A stretch of 64,000 nt of DNA from Natronosporangium hydrolyticum (GTDB lineage: Bacteria; Actinomycetota; Actinomycetes; Mycobacteriales; Micromonosporaceae), in contig NZ_CP070499.1 of assembly GCF_016925615.1 (NCBI RefSeq), positions 1 to 64,000 on the forward strand. The letters are read 5' to 3'. The notes below the pieces were generated by a model. The model saw nothing but the letters and a program-made list of their open reading frames with translations. It searched no databases and was not told where the DNA came from. The translations under genes and the position numbers were made by a program. Shown piece after piece: positions 17,089 through 25,554 of this stretch. How positions within the stretch are numbered: the first letter of the stretch is position 1; each line of letters opens with the position of its first letter.

Positions 17089-17295
17089 CCGACATCGCTG
17101 CAGGTAGCGGCATCACTCTTCGCCTTCCGGTTCGTCATCGGATCGATGGTCGTCGTCGGTCGTCCAGCGAATCGTCAGCAGCTGACCCGAACGGCTCGCG
17201 CACCAGCCGGTCATAGTCCGCCGGAGTCCACGTTGTTCGGGACGTCGGCCACGCCGTTGGGAGCCGCCGGTCGACGAAGAGGTTGGACAGGCCGG

Positions 17296-17667
17296 CTAGG
17301 CCGCGCAGGCAATGCAGGTGCGGGCTGCCGGCAGCGCCAACAGTCGCTTCGGGGCAATGCTTTCACTGCAGCGTTCGCAGCTGCCGTAGTTGCCGTGGGC
17401 GATCCTCTCCAGCGCCATGTCCACATCGGCCAGGCGCTGGCTGGCTGCCGCGAGCAACGCGCTCGCCTGTGAGCGCTCGAAGGCGATCGTTGCCCCCTCC
17501 GGGTCGTGCTCGTCATCGGTCGCGGCAAAGCTCGCCGCCTCCACGATCGATGAGAAGTTCCGGGACAGGGCAAGAATCCGGTCAGACGTCCGCTCGCGGT
17601 CGGCAATGAGTAGCCGGCGAAGTTCGGCGAGGTGGGCGGGGACCGCAGCAGGTACGGACGGCGCCAT
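17296..17667 (-). CDS. DksA/TraR-type C4 zinc finger protein
   Basis: A 123-residue protein. The N-terminal ~95 residues are helical and probably form the coiled coil that reaches into the RNA polymerase secondary channel (ALLAAASQRLADVDMALERI). The end is a C4 zinc finger: CERCSESIAPKRLLALPAA followed by CIAC. Members modulate initiation at selected promoters; the target here is unknown. The ATG at 17667 has a strong GGGAGGTGA site. It lies just outside the right att repeat. The 207 bp between that repeat and this gene's stop hold only an unassigned minus-strand frame ending in TPADYDRLVREPFG. Confidence 0.85.
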   Translation of the reverse strand: MAPSVPAAVPAHLAELRRLLIADRERTSDRILALSRNFSSIVEAASFAATDDEHDPEGATIAFERSQASALLAAASQRLADVDMALERIAHGNYGSCERCSESIAPKRLLALPAARTCIACAA

Positions 17668-17844
17668 GTCTGGTCACCTCCCTACGAAACCGAACCCAGT
17701 AGTCGGGCACTCTTGTCGAAACCCGATATAACCCAGTATGCACGGACCGGCCGGCGGCTTGCTCCTTTCCGCGGCCGGTAGCCGGCTGACTCACCCCTTG
17801 CGCCGCCCCGCTACGAGAGCGGCCGAACGTCGAAGGTGTGCTGG

Positions 17845-18741
17845 TTAGGCGGTATGTGTCGCGGTTGTGCGGCCACGGATCTGGGCCGGGTAGTGCTTGC
17901 GCAGGTCGGAGGTTGTCATCCGGTCGAGCATCCGGTCGGGAAGGATGCGGGACGCCCGAATGAGAAAGGCAGCCGTTGCTCCGATGGTGTAGCGGGTGCG
18001 GGGTCTGCGGTCGGTCACCGCCTTGACGACTTTCTTCGCGGCGACGTCCGAGGTCACGCCGGCCTTGGTAAACGCGTCCACGTGGGAGGGTATTGCCTGC
18101 ATCAGCGCGCCGTAGCGCGCGTTCAGCTCGGATGTCATCCCCTCGTTGAGGCGGCCGAGTGCGGCCAGGCCGGTGCGGGACATTTCGGTTTTCACGCCGC
18201 CTGGTTCGACAACCACTACCTGCACACCGTGAGGTGCCAGCTCGTTGCGCAGTGCGTCGCTGACCGCCTCCATCGCGAACTTGCTGGCGGCGTACGGTCC
18301 GTAGCCGGCCATGGAGATCTTGCCGTTGAGGGAGGTGATGTTGACGACGCGTCCCTTGGCACGTAGCAGCGCGGGCAGCAGGGCCTGGGCGACGGCGACG
18401 TGGCCGAAGAGGTTCACCTCGAAGATGCGACGCCATTCGTTGAGCGGTGTCACTTCGATCGGGCCGGCGCCAGGGACCCCGGCGTTGTTGACCAGCGCCC
18501 GCAGCGGCCGCGGGTCCCGCTCGACGTGTGCGGCGAGCGCCGCGACCTGGTCGGGGTCGGTGATGTCGAGGATCACCGGCTCGATGCCCTCAGCCCGCAG
18601 GGGCGTCCCGTCGCTGTTTCGCCGGACACCAGCGAGGACGTGGAAGCCGCGGCGGGCCAATTCCCGTGCGGTGGCCGCGCCAATGCCGGTTGATGCCCCG
18701 GTTACGACCACAAGTTCCTGGGTTTCAGATGACGTTGTCAT
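17845..18741 (-). CDS. Short-chain dehydrogenase/reductase
   Basis: A 298-residue SDR with cofactor motif TGASTGIGAATA near the start, NNAG (LVNNAGVPG) and the catalytic S...YAASK (ITSLNGKISMAGYGPYAASK). Classical SDRs reduce or oxidise an alcohol/ketone substrate with NAD(P)H; the substrate here is unknown. The ~60-residue C-terminal extension (KVVKAVTDRRPRTRY onward) is typical of the retinol-dehydrogenase-like oxidoreductase group. The ATG at 18741 lies inside an operator palindrome (18727-18743). Divergent to the TetR gene at 18834, which probably represses both. Confidence 0.9.
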   Translation of the reverse strand: MTTSSETQELVVVTGASTGIGAATARELARRGFHVLAGVRRNSDGTPLRAEGIEPVILDITDPDQVAALAAHVERDPRPLRALVNNAGVPGAGPIEVTPLNEWRRIFEVNLFGHVAVAQALLPALLRAKGRVVNITSLNGKISMAGYGPYAASKFAMEAVSDALRNELAPHGVQVVVVEPGGVKTEMSRTGLAALGRLNEGMTSELNARYGALMQAIPSHVDAFTKAGVTSDVAAKKVVKAVTDRRPRTRYTIGATAAFLIRASRILPDRMLDRMTTSDLRKHYPAQIRGRTTATHTA

Positions 18742-18801
18742 CTCTTGATGGTAGCCACGAAGAGATGACGCTGTCAACTGAGCCGAGTGACTTAGTCATC
18801 A
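18727..18801. promoter_or_regulatory. Three operator palindromes between SDR and TetR genes
   Basis: Three copies of an inverted repeat with consensus AGATGAC-N3-GTCATCT: 18727-18743 (perfect, overlaps the SDR start codon), 18763-18779 (one arm GTCAACT) and 18785-18801 (GAGTGAC-TTA-GTCATCA). All lie in the divergent promoter region and are the likely binding sites of the TetR protein encoded at 18834. Confidence 0.75.
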
Positions 18802-18833
18802 CCATCGCGGCCGGAGTAACTAGGATGATTCGC

Positions 18834-19421
18834 ATGACCTCCCGCGCCGAATCAGCCGCCGCCACGCGCCGCGCCCTGCTCGCCGCGGCCGCTGCGCTGC
18901 TCGACTCCGGTGGCCTCGACGCCGTAACGTTGCGCGCGGTGGGGGCGCGCGCCGGAGTGACTCGCGGGGCGCCCTACCGGCACTTCCCCGACAAGGAGAG
19001 CCTGCTGATCGCCGTCGGGACCCAGGCATGGGACACCCTCGGAGACCGCATGCAAGCCCTTCGCGCGGACCCGAGCTTGTCGCCCGCTGAGAAAGTGCGT
19101 GGTGGCCTCATCACGCTTATCGACATCGGCCGGTTTCGGCCGCACCTCTACAAGCTCATGTTCAGCAACCCGACCGGCGACCCCGCGGCGCTCGCCGGTG
19201 CCGCCCAGCGCAGCCAGATCGAGTTCCTGGCCGCCGTCGCGGACCTGGTCGGCGAGCAGGACGCCCGCCAATTCGCAGCCCTGCTCATTAGCAGCGCGAG
19301 CGGGATCGCCGGACTGGAGGCCAGCGGCCAGCTCGCCGACCCCAAGTGGGGCGGCGTCACCGCCGAAGACCTCACCGACACCTTGGTTGACATGATCGCC
19401 GGCCAGCGGCGGCACGCATGA
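18834..19421 (+). CDS. TetR family transcriptional regulator
   Basis: A 195-residue TetR protein. The HTH is seen at ~10-50: ALLAAAAALLDSGGLDAVTL, then VGARAGVTRGAPYRHFPDKE. The C-terminal ligand-binding domain (FRPHLYKLMFSNP onward) resembles the WHG-type domain. The ATG at 18834 is chosen because AGGA lies 8 nt upstream and the family starts here; the frame is open upstream to 18666 only by chance. It stands divergent from the SDR gene at 17845 with three palindromes between them, so it probably represses both genes until it binds the SDR substrate or a related molecule. Confidence 0.9.
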   Translation: MTSRAESAAATRRALLAAAAALLDSGGLDAVTLRAVGARAGVTRGAPYRHFPDKESLLIAVGTQAWDTLGDRMQALRADPSLSPAEKVRGGLITLIDIGRFRPHLYKLMFSNPTGDPAALAGAAQRSQIEFLAAVADLVGEQDARQFAALLISSASGIAGLEASGQLADPKWGGVTAEDLTDTLVDMIAGQRRHA

Positions 19422-19548
19422 CCTGCGACAGTGGCTCCGGCTACCCCGCGCTGGCCCTCGCCGGCTGGGTCGTCGAGCACGTCGCACAGATCGAGGCCAG
19501 CAGAGCGGCCTTCGAGACGCGGACCAGCGGATCGACTCAAAGCAAGGT

Positions 19549-20157
19549 TCAGGTGAGCGGCCAGTTGCGTAGGGCGGCGTCGGCCATCGTCTGGAGTTCG
19601 TCGCGGCCGATCCCGCTCGCGGCTTGCACGGCGATGCCGAACGCCAGGGTGGTGACGTAGCGGGCCAGGAGCCCGGGGTCGGTCTCCGGCGGGAGGTCGC
19701 CTTCTTCGATCGCTCGCTGGAACCGTTCGCGGACGCTGGCGCAGCCGGTGGTGCGCCAGGCGGCGAGCAGGTCGCGGACTGGCTGCCCGGAGTCGCCGGT
19801 GACGAGGGCGCCCTGTACGCCCAGGCAGCCGTGGGGATGGGCGGGTCGGGTGGTGGTGCGAACCGTGCCGGCGAGGATCGCGGTGGCGACGGCGAGTGCG
19901 GTCGGCTCCGCGATCGCCCGGGATAGGTAGCCGCCCGGTCCCTCGTTGTATCGCGCCAGCGCCTTGCGGAAGAGCTCTTCCTTGTTGCCGAACGTCGCGT
20001 ACATGCTGGTGGTGGAGATGCCCATCGCCTCGGTCAGGGTGGCCAGGCTGGCTCCTTCGTAGCCGTGCTCCCAGAAGGTCAGCATGGCGCGTTCGAGCGC
20101 CTCGTCGGTGTCGAATCCCCGCGGTCGGCCGACTGGACCCTTCTGCCTGTTCCCCAC
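19549..20157 (-). CDS. TetR family transcriptional regulator
   Basis: A 202-residue TetR protein: GRPRGFDTDEALERAMLTFW with HTH GASLATLTEAMGISTTSMYA and FGNKEELFRKAL, then a C-terminal domain with HPHGCLGVQGAL. This subfamily often controls a neighbouring oxidoreductase gene. GTG start at 20157. Divergent from the SDR gene at 20251 across a 93-bp promoter region with two AGCGATCGCT palindromes. The order TetR-SDR here mirrors the SDR-TetR pair just upstream, but the regulators are different subtypes, so the two modules are not simple duplicates. Confidence 0.9.
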   Translation of the reverse strand: MGNRQKGPVGRPRGFDTDEALERAMLTFWEHGYEGASLATLTEAMGISTTSMYATFGNKEELFRKALARYNEGPGGYLSRAIAEPTALAVATAILAGTVRTTTRPAHPHGCLGVQGALVTGDSGQPVRDLLAAWRTTGCASVRERFQRAIEEGDLPPETDPGLLARYVTTLAFGIAVQAASGIGRDELQTMADAALRNWPLT

Positions 20158-20179
20158 CCCCGTAGCCTACTCCTTTTGT

Positions 20180-20227
20180 AGCGATCGCTGCACAAGTGCT
20201 ACGGTCTAATTCAGCAGCGATCGCTGC
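20180..20227. promoter_or_regulatory. Two operator palindromes between TetR and SDR genes
   Basis: A 10-bp palindrome AGCGATCGCT at 20180-20189 and a perfect 14-bp GCAGCGATCGCTGC at 20214-20227, centres 36 bp apart. They flank a candidate promoter (TTGTAG at 20176, TACGGT at 20200). They are the likely sites of the TetR protein encoded divergently. Confidence 0.72.
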
Positions 20228-20250
20228 GAAAATATAGGGAGGTCATCCTC

Positions 20251-21003
20251 GTGGGATCACTTGAAGGAAAAGTGGCACTGGTCACCGGCGGCAGCACCGG
20301 CATCGGCCTGGCCAGCGCCGTACGCCTGGCGGCCGAGGGCGCCCACGTGTTCATCACCGGCCGGCGCAAGACCGAACTCGACGTGGCAGTCGAAACGATC
20401 GGCGCAGCAGCCGCCACTGCGGTGGTCGGCGACATCGCAAACCTGGCGGACCTCGACCGTCTCTACGAGACGGTCCGCAGCCGGGGGCAGGGTCTGGATG
20501 TCCTGTTCGCCAACGCCGCGGTCGCCGAATTCGTGCCGCTTGAGCAGATCACCGAGGAACACTTCGACACCCTCTTCGGGATCAACGTCCGCGGCACCCT
20601 GTTCACCGTGCAGAAGGCCCTGCCGGTGCTCAACGACGGCGCCTCGGTGATCCTGAACGGCTCAACCAATGTGGACGCCGGTGCGGAGGCGTTCGGTCTG
20701 TACGCGGCGTCCAAGGCTGCCACCCGTTCGTTCGCCCGGACCTGGGCCAACGAACTCAAAGGGCGCGGCATCCGGGTCAACACCATCACGCCCGGCCCGA
20801 CCGACACACCCGGTCTCTCCGGGCTCGCCCCCGATCCGGAGCAGGCCGCCGGACTCCGGCAACACCTGGCTACGCAGGTGCCGCTCGGCCGACTCGGACG
20901 CCCGGAGGAGATCGCCGCCGCGGTGGCCTTCCTCGCCTCCGACCAAAGCAGCTTCATCACCGGCTCGAGCCTCTACGTGGACGGGGGCCTCAACCAGCTC
21001 TGA
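20251..21003 (+). CDS. Short-chain dehydrogenase/reductase (classical, 250 aa)
   Basis: A compact classical SDR: cofactor motif TGGSTGIG at ~13-20, NAA (LFANAAVAEF), catalytic Ser in ILNGSTNVDAG and YAASKAATRSF, and the C-terminal TGSSLYVDGGLNQL. The G-G-S-T-G-I-G motif and RR in TGRRKTE favour NADPH (family knowledge). Substrate unknown. GTG start with AGGGAGGT 8 nt upstream. Ends at a strong terminator (21019-21055). Controlled in all likelihood by the divergent TetR. Confidence 0.93.
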   Translation: MGSLEGKVALVTGGSTGIGLASAVRLAAEGAHVFITGRRKTELDVAVETIGAAAATAVVGDIANLADLDRLYETVRSRGQGLDVLFANAAVAEFVPLEQITEEHFDTLFGINVRGTLFTVQKALPVLNDGASVILNGSTNVDAGAEAFGLYAASKAATRSFARTWANELKGRGIRVNTITPGPTDTPGLSGLAPDPEQAAGLRQHLATQVPLGRLGRPEEIAAAVAFLASDQSSFITGSSLYVDGGLNQL

Positions 21004-21018
21004 CCCGATGTTCCGGCC

Positions 21019-21055
21019 GGCCGGGCGCTCCCTTGCGGAGCGCCCGGCCTTTCTT
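21019..21055 (+). terminator. Rho-independent terminator of the SDR gene
   Basis: A perfect 12-bp stem GGCCGGGCGCTC/GAGCGCCCGGCC with a 7-nt loop followed by TTTCTT, 15 nt after the SDR stop. It also stands near the end of the converging MFS gene and may serve both. Confidence 0.88.
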
Positions 21056-21100
21056 CCTGATCAGCCGAGCAGAGCGCGCACCAACCACCGCCCGGTTACG

Positions 21101-22714
21101 TTATCGACGCGCGGCCGGTTCCCCCGTGGTCTCCGCTGTGGCCGGTTCCGACTGCGACGGGCCGTCGCCGTCCGTATACCGATTGGCCTGATAGCGCCCC
21201 AGCACCACGAGGATGAGCACCGCCACCACGGTGACGGCCACGGCGCCGAACCCGAACCCGACCTGCAACGCCCTGGTGAACGCCTCCTCGATCACCTGCA
21301 GCAGCTCCGACCCCACTGCGCCCGGCAACGCACCGGCGACCTCCAGCGCCTCTGCCACGCTGCTGCGGGCCGTGTCGGCGCTCTCCTGCGGCACGGCCGG
21401 CGGGACCGAATCGGTCAGGGTGGCCCGGTAGACAAGCATCCCGGCGCCACCGCCGAACGCGATCCCGAGCGCGACCCCCAGTTCGCCGGAGACCTCCTGC
21501 ATCGAGGCGGCCGAGCCAGCCTGTGCGAGCGGAGCGGTGGCGATAATCAGGTCGCTGAGCAGCGCCGTCGCCGCGCCCTGACCGATCGCGCCCAGCGAGT
21601 AGCTGGCCGCTATCCAGGTCACCGAACCGGTGGTGGTCAGCACCGCCGCGCCGGTCAACCCGACCGCGCTGACCAGAAGTCCACCCCCGATGACGTACGC
21701 CGGGCGGAGCCACCGGGAGAGCGCCGGTGCCACCAGCATGCCGAGCACTGTCGCCAGCGAGAACGGGACCGTCCACAGCCCGGCGGTAAGCGGTGACAGC
21801 CCGGCGACCCACTGCAGATACTGGGTGAAGAGGTAGAAGCCGCCGACCGTACCGATGCCAAGCATCAACACCGCCGCGAGGGAGGCCGTAAAGCGTCGGT
21901 TGCGGAACAGTCGAAGGTCGAGGAGCGGGTCGGGTAGGCGCAGTTGCCGGCGGATGAAAAGCACCGCCAACCCGACCCCGGCGGTAATGGCGACAAGATA
22001 TCCGATGTGGATACCGTGTTCGGCCATCTCCTGGATGCCGAAGATGATGCCCAGGATCGCCCCGAGCGATAGTGCGACGCTGGCTAGGTCGAGACGGTGG
22101 CCGCTCGGTTCCCGGAACTCGGGCAACAGTAGCGGACCGAGCACCAGCAACAACATCAGCGGCGGCAGGTTGACCAGGAAGACCGACCCCCACCAGAAGA
22201 ATTCGAGCAGCACCCCGCCGAGCACCGGGCCTAGCGCGGTGCCGCCGCCGAAGGCCGCCATCATCGCGGCGATGGCGAACCGGAGTTGGCGTGGGTGGTG
22301 GAACAGGTTGCGCAGCAGTGAGTAGGCCGAGGGCATCAGGGTCGCGCCGGCGATGCCGAGCAGTGCCCGGACGACGATCAGCATTTCGGCGCTGACCGAG
22401 TAGGCGGCGATCAGCGAGAGGATGCCGAAGGCTGCGGTGCCGATGAGCAGGAGGCGGCGTCGGCCTACCCGGTCGCCCAACCGGCCCATGGTGATCAGGA
22501 AACCGCCGATGAAGAAGCCGTAGACGTGAACTATCCACAACATCTGGGATGTTCCGGGGCTGAGGTCGCCGGCGATCGACGGCATCGCCAGGAACAACAC
22601 CGTCAAGTCGGTGGCGAGCGCAAGCATCGGAAGCACGAGCAACAGCAGCCCCAGCCACTGTCGCCAGCCGGCTCGATGGCTCGACCTCGTACCGGTCGGG
22701 TCATGCTCGGTCAT
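21101..22714 (-). CDS. DHA2-type MFS drug-efflux transporter (14 TM)
   Basis: A 537-residue major facilitator of the EmrB/QacA type: about 14 hydrophobic helices, motif A in GRLGDRVGRRRLLLIG after TM2, motif C-like GPVLGGVLLEFFWW in TM5 and a long loop (VPPAVPQESADTARS) before the last helix. Such proteins export drugs or metabolites with proton antiport. The ATG at 22714 has GGAGG 9 nt upstream on the minus strand; the open frame to 22801 is not MFS-like. It is divergent from the flavin oxidase at 22919; the exporter and oxidase may be co-controlled, with no regulator directly adjacent. Confidence 0.92.
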   Translation of the reverse strand: MTEHDPTGTRSSHRAGWRQWLGLLLLVLPMLALATDLTVLFLAMPSIAGDLSPGTSQMLWIVHVYGFFIGGFLITMGRLGDRVGRRRLLLIGTAAFGILSLIAAYSVSAEMLIVVRALLGIAGATLMPSAYSLLRNLFHHPRQLRFAIAAMMAAFGGGTALGPVLGGVLLEFFWWGSVFLVNLPPLMLLLVLGPLLLPEFREPSGHRLDLASVALSLGAILGIIFGIQEMAEHGIHIGYLVAITAGVGLAVLFIRRQLRLPDPLLDLRLFRNRRFTASLAAVLMLGIGTVGGFYLFTQYLQWVAGLSPLTAGLWTVPFSLATVLGMLVAPALSRWLRPAYVIGGGLLVSAVGLTGAAVLTTTGSVTWIAASYSLGAIGQGAATALLSDLIIATAPLAQAGSAASMQEVSGELGVALGIAFGGGAGMLVYRATLTDSVPPAVPQESADTARSSVAEALEVAGALPGAVGSELLQVIEEAFTRALQVGFGFGAVAVTVVAVLILVVLGRYQANRYTDGDGPSQSEPATAETTGEPAARR

Positions 22715-22792
22715 GATCGCCCCTCCTGCTGGTTCTGATGACCAGGAGGCGCGAGGATCTCCCTCGCAATGCGAGATCCGCCCGCCCAGCGA

Positions 22793-22853
22793 GTTGATCA
22801 TGGGGTTTGGGACCGAAAATGGCGCCGGTCATGTACCTAGGTCCATGATCAAC
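22793..22853. repeat. GATCATG-family palindromic repeat between divergent genes
   Basis: Outer arms GTTGATCATGG (22793-22803) and CCATGATCAAC (22843-22853) form a perfect 11-bp inverted repeat. Inside, GGTCATGTACCTAGGTCC carries the family's ACCTAGGT variant. Here the element stands between two diverging genes, so it cannot be a terminator of either. Confidence 0.7.
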
Positions 22854-22918
22854 GCAGTAGGTGGTGGTGGGTATATGGGGATATTCTCGACATAAGCCAT
22901 GCGGTACGGGGAGGGGTC

Positions 22919-24334
22919 ATGGAGACTCGATCAGCTTCGCTCGTCGTCCTCGACCAGCCCGCGGTCTCGGAGCTGGCGTCCCAGCTGCGGGGGCAGCTCG
23001 TCGGCCCCACCGACCCCGGCTACGACGACGTACGCCGCTGTTGGAACGGGATGATCGACAAGCGGCCGGCGTTAGTCGTACGCTGCGCCGGGCCCAGCGA
23101 TGTCCGCGTCGCCGTCGAGTTCGCCCGGAAGCACGGGCTCCCCGTGGCGGTACGGGGCGGTGGCCACAACGTCTCGGGCAACGCCATCTGTGACGGTGGT
23201 TTGGTCGTCGACCTCTCCGGGATGCGGGGGGTGCGGGTGGATCCGGCGAACCGCACCGTCCGCGCCGAGGGCGGTGCCACCATTGGCGATCTTGACCGGG
23301 AAACTCAGGTCTTCGGGCTGGCGGTGCCGATGGGAGTCGTGAGCGAGACCGGCATCGCCGGGCTGACGCTCGGCGGCGGGCTCGGCTGGTTGCGGCGCCG
23401 GTACGGCCTGAGCTGTGACAACCTGCTCTCGGTCGACCTCGTCACCGCTTCGGGTGAGCTGATCACCGTGGAGCCAGGGCAGCACCCGGACCTGTGGTGG
23501 GCGCTGGCCGGCGGCGGCGGCAACTTCGGGGTCGTCACCTCGTTCGAATTCCGCGCGCACCCGGTCGGCCCCGAGGTGTACTTCGCGTTCGTGCTCCATC
23601 CGCGGGAGCGCGCCGCGGCGGCGTTGCGGCAGTGGCGGGAGTGGGCCGCCGACGCGCCGGACGAGATCAGCTCGTTCGCGGTGTTGTGGCGGGTTCCGGA
23701 GCTACCCGAGCTGCCGCCCGAGCAGCATGGCCGGCCGGCGGTGGTGTTGCTGGCCATGCACAGCGGCGACCCGGCGGCGGGCGAGGAGGCGTTGCGACCG
23801 TTGCGGGAGCTCGGCACGCCGGTCGCCGACCTCTCCGGCCCGATGAGCTACCTCGGGGTGCAGAGCTTCTTCGACGAGGACTATCCCCCGCACGTCATGC
23901 GGTACTACTGGAAGTCGAGGTACCTGACCGGGCTGCCGGACGAGGCGATCGATCAGCTGGTCTCGGCGAACGACGCCAGCCCATCGCCCCGTTCGAACAT
24001 CGACATCTGGCAGCTGGGTGGCGCGATGAGCCGGCGGAGTGTGCAGGCGACCGCGTTCGGGGACCGGTCCGCGCCGTTCCTGGTCGGGGTGGAGTCCAAC
24101 TGGGAGTTGCCGGCCGACGACGAGGCGGGGGTGGCCTGGGGGCGGGAGACCTTCGCGCAGCTGGCCCCGTTCTCGATGGCCGGCGGCTACCTCAACTTCC
24201 CGGGCTTCTATGAGGATCATGATCGGTTGGTGGCCGATACCTTCGGTCCCAACCTCGGCCGGCTACGGGCAACGAAGCGCAGGTACGACCCGTCGAATCT
24301 GTTCCGCCTCAACCACAACATTCGCCCCAGCTGA
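22919..24334 (+). CDS. FAD-linked oxidase of the berberine-bridge-enzyme family
   Basis: A 471-residue flavoprotein with N-terminal FAD_binding_4 domain and C-terminal BBE domain. The histidine in RGGGHNVSG (about H83) and cysteine in YGLSCDNLL (about C166) are the two positions to which FAD is bound covalently in bicovalent members, so 6-S-cysteinyl, 8-alpha-histidyl attachment is expected. The end YDPSNLFRLNHNI is the BBE signature. These enzymes oxidise sugars, alcohols or secondary metabolites with O2; the substrate is not evident. No signal peptide is seen, so it is probably cytoplasmic. ATG start with GGGGAGGGG just upstream. Confidence 0.92.
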   Translation: METRSASLVVLDQPAVSELASQLRGQLVGPTDPGYDDVRRCWNGMIDKRPALVVRCAGPSDVRVAVEFARKHGLPVAVRGGGHNVSGNAICDGGLVVDLSGMRGVRVDPANRTVRAEGGATIGDLDRETQVFGLAVPMGVVSETGIAGLTLGGGLGWLRRRYGLSCDNLLSVDLVTASGELITVEPGQHPDLWWALAGGGGNFGVVTSFEFRAHPVGPEVYFAFVLHPRERAAAALRQWREWAADAPDEISSFAVLWRVPELPELPPEQHGRPAVVLLAMHSGDPAAGEEALRPLRELGTPVADLSGPMSYLGVQSFFDEDYPPHVMRYYWKSRYLTGLPDEAIDQLVSANDASPSPRSNIDIWQLGGAMSRRSVQATAFGDRSAPFLVGVESNWELPADDEAGVAWGRETFAQLAPFSMAGGYLNFPGFYEDHDRLVADTFGPNLGRLRATKRRYDPSNLFRLNHNIRPS

Positions 24335-24382
24335 GGACGTTCGGTTAGCATCGATGTGCGTACCTGAGCGAAGGGCGGGCCG

Positions 24383-24784
24383 ATGAGTGGTGGGGGCAGC
24401 TTCGAGTCGCTGATCGACCAGCAGATCCGGGCGGCGCAGGAGCGGGGCGAGTTCGATGATCTCCCGGGGATGGGAGAGCCGTTGCCCGGTCGGGGTCGGC
24501 CGGACGACGAGCTGTGGTGGGTTCGCGGTTGGATGCAGCGGGAGGGCCTGTCGGGCGAGTCCTTCCTGCCGGCGTCGCTGCGGTTGGCCAAAGAGCTTGA
24601 GCGGTTGCCGGGGTTGGTCCGGGACTACCCGTCCGAACAACGGGTACGCGCCGCGGCGCAGGATCTGAACGACCGCATCGACCAGTTCCGGCTCGCACCC
24701 AGCGGCCCTCACGTGACGCTGCGAAAGGTAGACCCGGATGATTTAGTGGCGCAGTGGCGCGCCGCCCGACGTCAACGGGCGTAG
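24383..24784 (+). CDS. DUF1992 (DnaJ homologue subfamily C28-like) protein
   Basis: A 133-residue protein: FESLIDQQIRAAQERGEFDD then LPGMGEPLP, the diagnostic DUF1992 N-terminal motif, and a helical C-terminus (RVRAAAQDLNDRIDQFR). DUF1992 occurs at the C-terminus of some J-domain proteins and alone in bacteria; its role is unknown. GAAGGGCGG ribosome site before the ATG. It follows the flavin oxidase by 48 nt and could be co-transcribed, with no obvious functional link. Confidence 0.88.
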   Translation: MSGGGSFESLIDQQIRAAQERGEFDDLPGMGEPLPGRGRPDDELWWVRGWMQREGLSGESFLPASLRLAKELERLPGLVRDYPSEQRVRAAAQDLNDRIDQFRLAPSGPHVTLRKVDPDDLVAQWRAARRQRA

Positions 24785-25309
24785 TGGCGCGCCGGCCCCT
24801 GATGTCGGGCGGGGCGTAGTGGTGCGCCGGCCGGCGACGAACGACGGCAGTTTACGAATGATCTTTCTTGCTGCAGTCCAGCTAGCCGGCCTCGATGTCA
24901 TTGCGGTTATTCGGCCGGGCTATCGGGCACGTGCGGAACCGCGTCCAATAACTGTTCCGACCAGGTTTTGGATCATCGGCTGGGCGTGCCCTTGCACGTG
25001 CGAATGTGGGTCGCAGGTGACGGTGCTCGTCGGTAGTCAGTGCAGCTAGTGAGCTACGTCTCAACGATGTCAGTGGAGATGGTTTCGGTTCGGTATCAAT
25101 GTGCCGCTACTGCCCGGTAGCGCTTGTCGCCACCATTCAAAACTGTGTGCGGAGCCAGGTTCGTCGACTCTGAGTGGGGCTTACCGCAGTGGTTCGTCAC
25201 CGCGGCACGACACGGTTCTTCCGACTCCGCCGAGGATGCCGCCGAAATGGGTCCGTCGGGGGTAGACTCCCCGGGCCGACTGCCCATTGGGGTGGGAGGT
25301 CAGTTATCC

Positions 25310-25350
25310 AAGGGGCCGCGTCCAGCCCTCGAAAGCGAGCGCGGCCCCTT
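25310..25350. ncRNA. Possible structured RNA or terminator hairpin
   Basis: A perfect 11-bp inverted repeat AAGGGGCCGCG/CGCGGCCCCTT (25310-25320 and 25340-25350) around a 19-nt loop. It ends a G-rich stretch and is not preceded by any protein gene. It could terminate an unannotated RNA transcribed across 25100-25310. Confidence 0.35.
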
Positions 25351-25416
25351 GGCCCAACACCAACACTGTGCCCGGCTGGGCCGGCGACACCGGTGGAGGC
25401 GGTTGGATTGTCACAC

Positions 25417-25452
25417 AGCGTAGTGACGCTTTGTGGTGAGCGTCTCTACGCT
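25417..25452. promoter_or_regulatory. Inverted repeat upstream of a small membrane-protein frame
   Basis: AGCGTAGTGACGC (25417-25429) and GCGTCTCTACGCT (25440-25452) pair over 12 of 13 positions across a 10-nt loop. It stands about 100 bp before the frame at 25555 and may be an operator or an RNA hairpin. Confidence 0.35.
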
Positions 25453-25554
25453 GTAGACAACGCGCGAGCACGGTAACACGTTACGGCTCGTCACCGGCTC
25501 CTCCATTCGCTTAGCCATGCCTAACTTCCGGGCCATGATTCGGAAGGGGAAGAT

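Larger units (their letters stand above)
24785..25554. other. Long intergenic region with repeats and two hairpins
   Basis: A 770-bp gene-free stretch of lower GC than its surroundings. It starts with three imperfect copies of a TAGTGGCGCGCCGGCC-type unit (24751-24840, period about 30-35 bp). It later holds two stable inverted repeats (25310-25350 and 25417-25452). I see no convincing protein gene; short open frames on both strands have no ribosome site. A non-coding RNA is possible, but no known RNA family was recognised. Confidence 0.45.
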
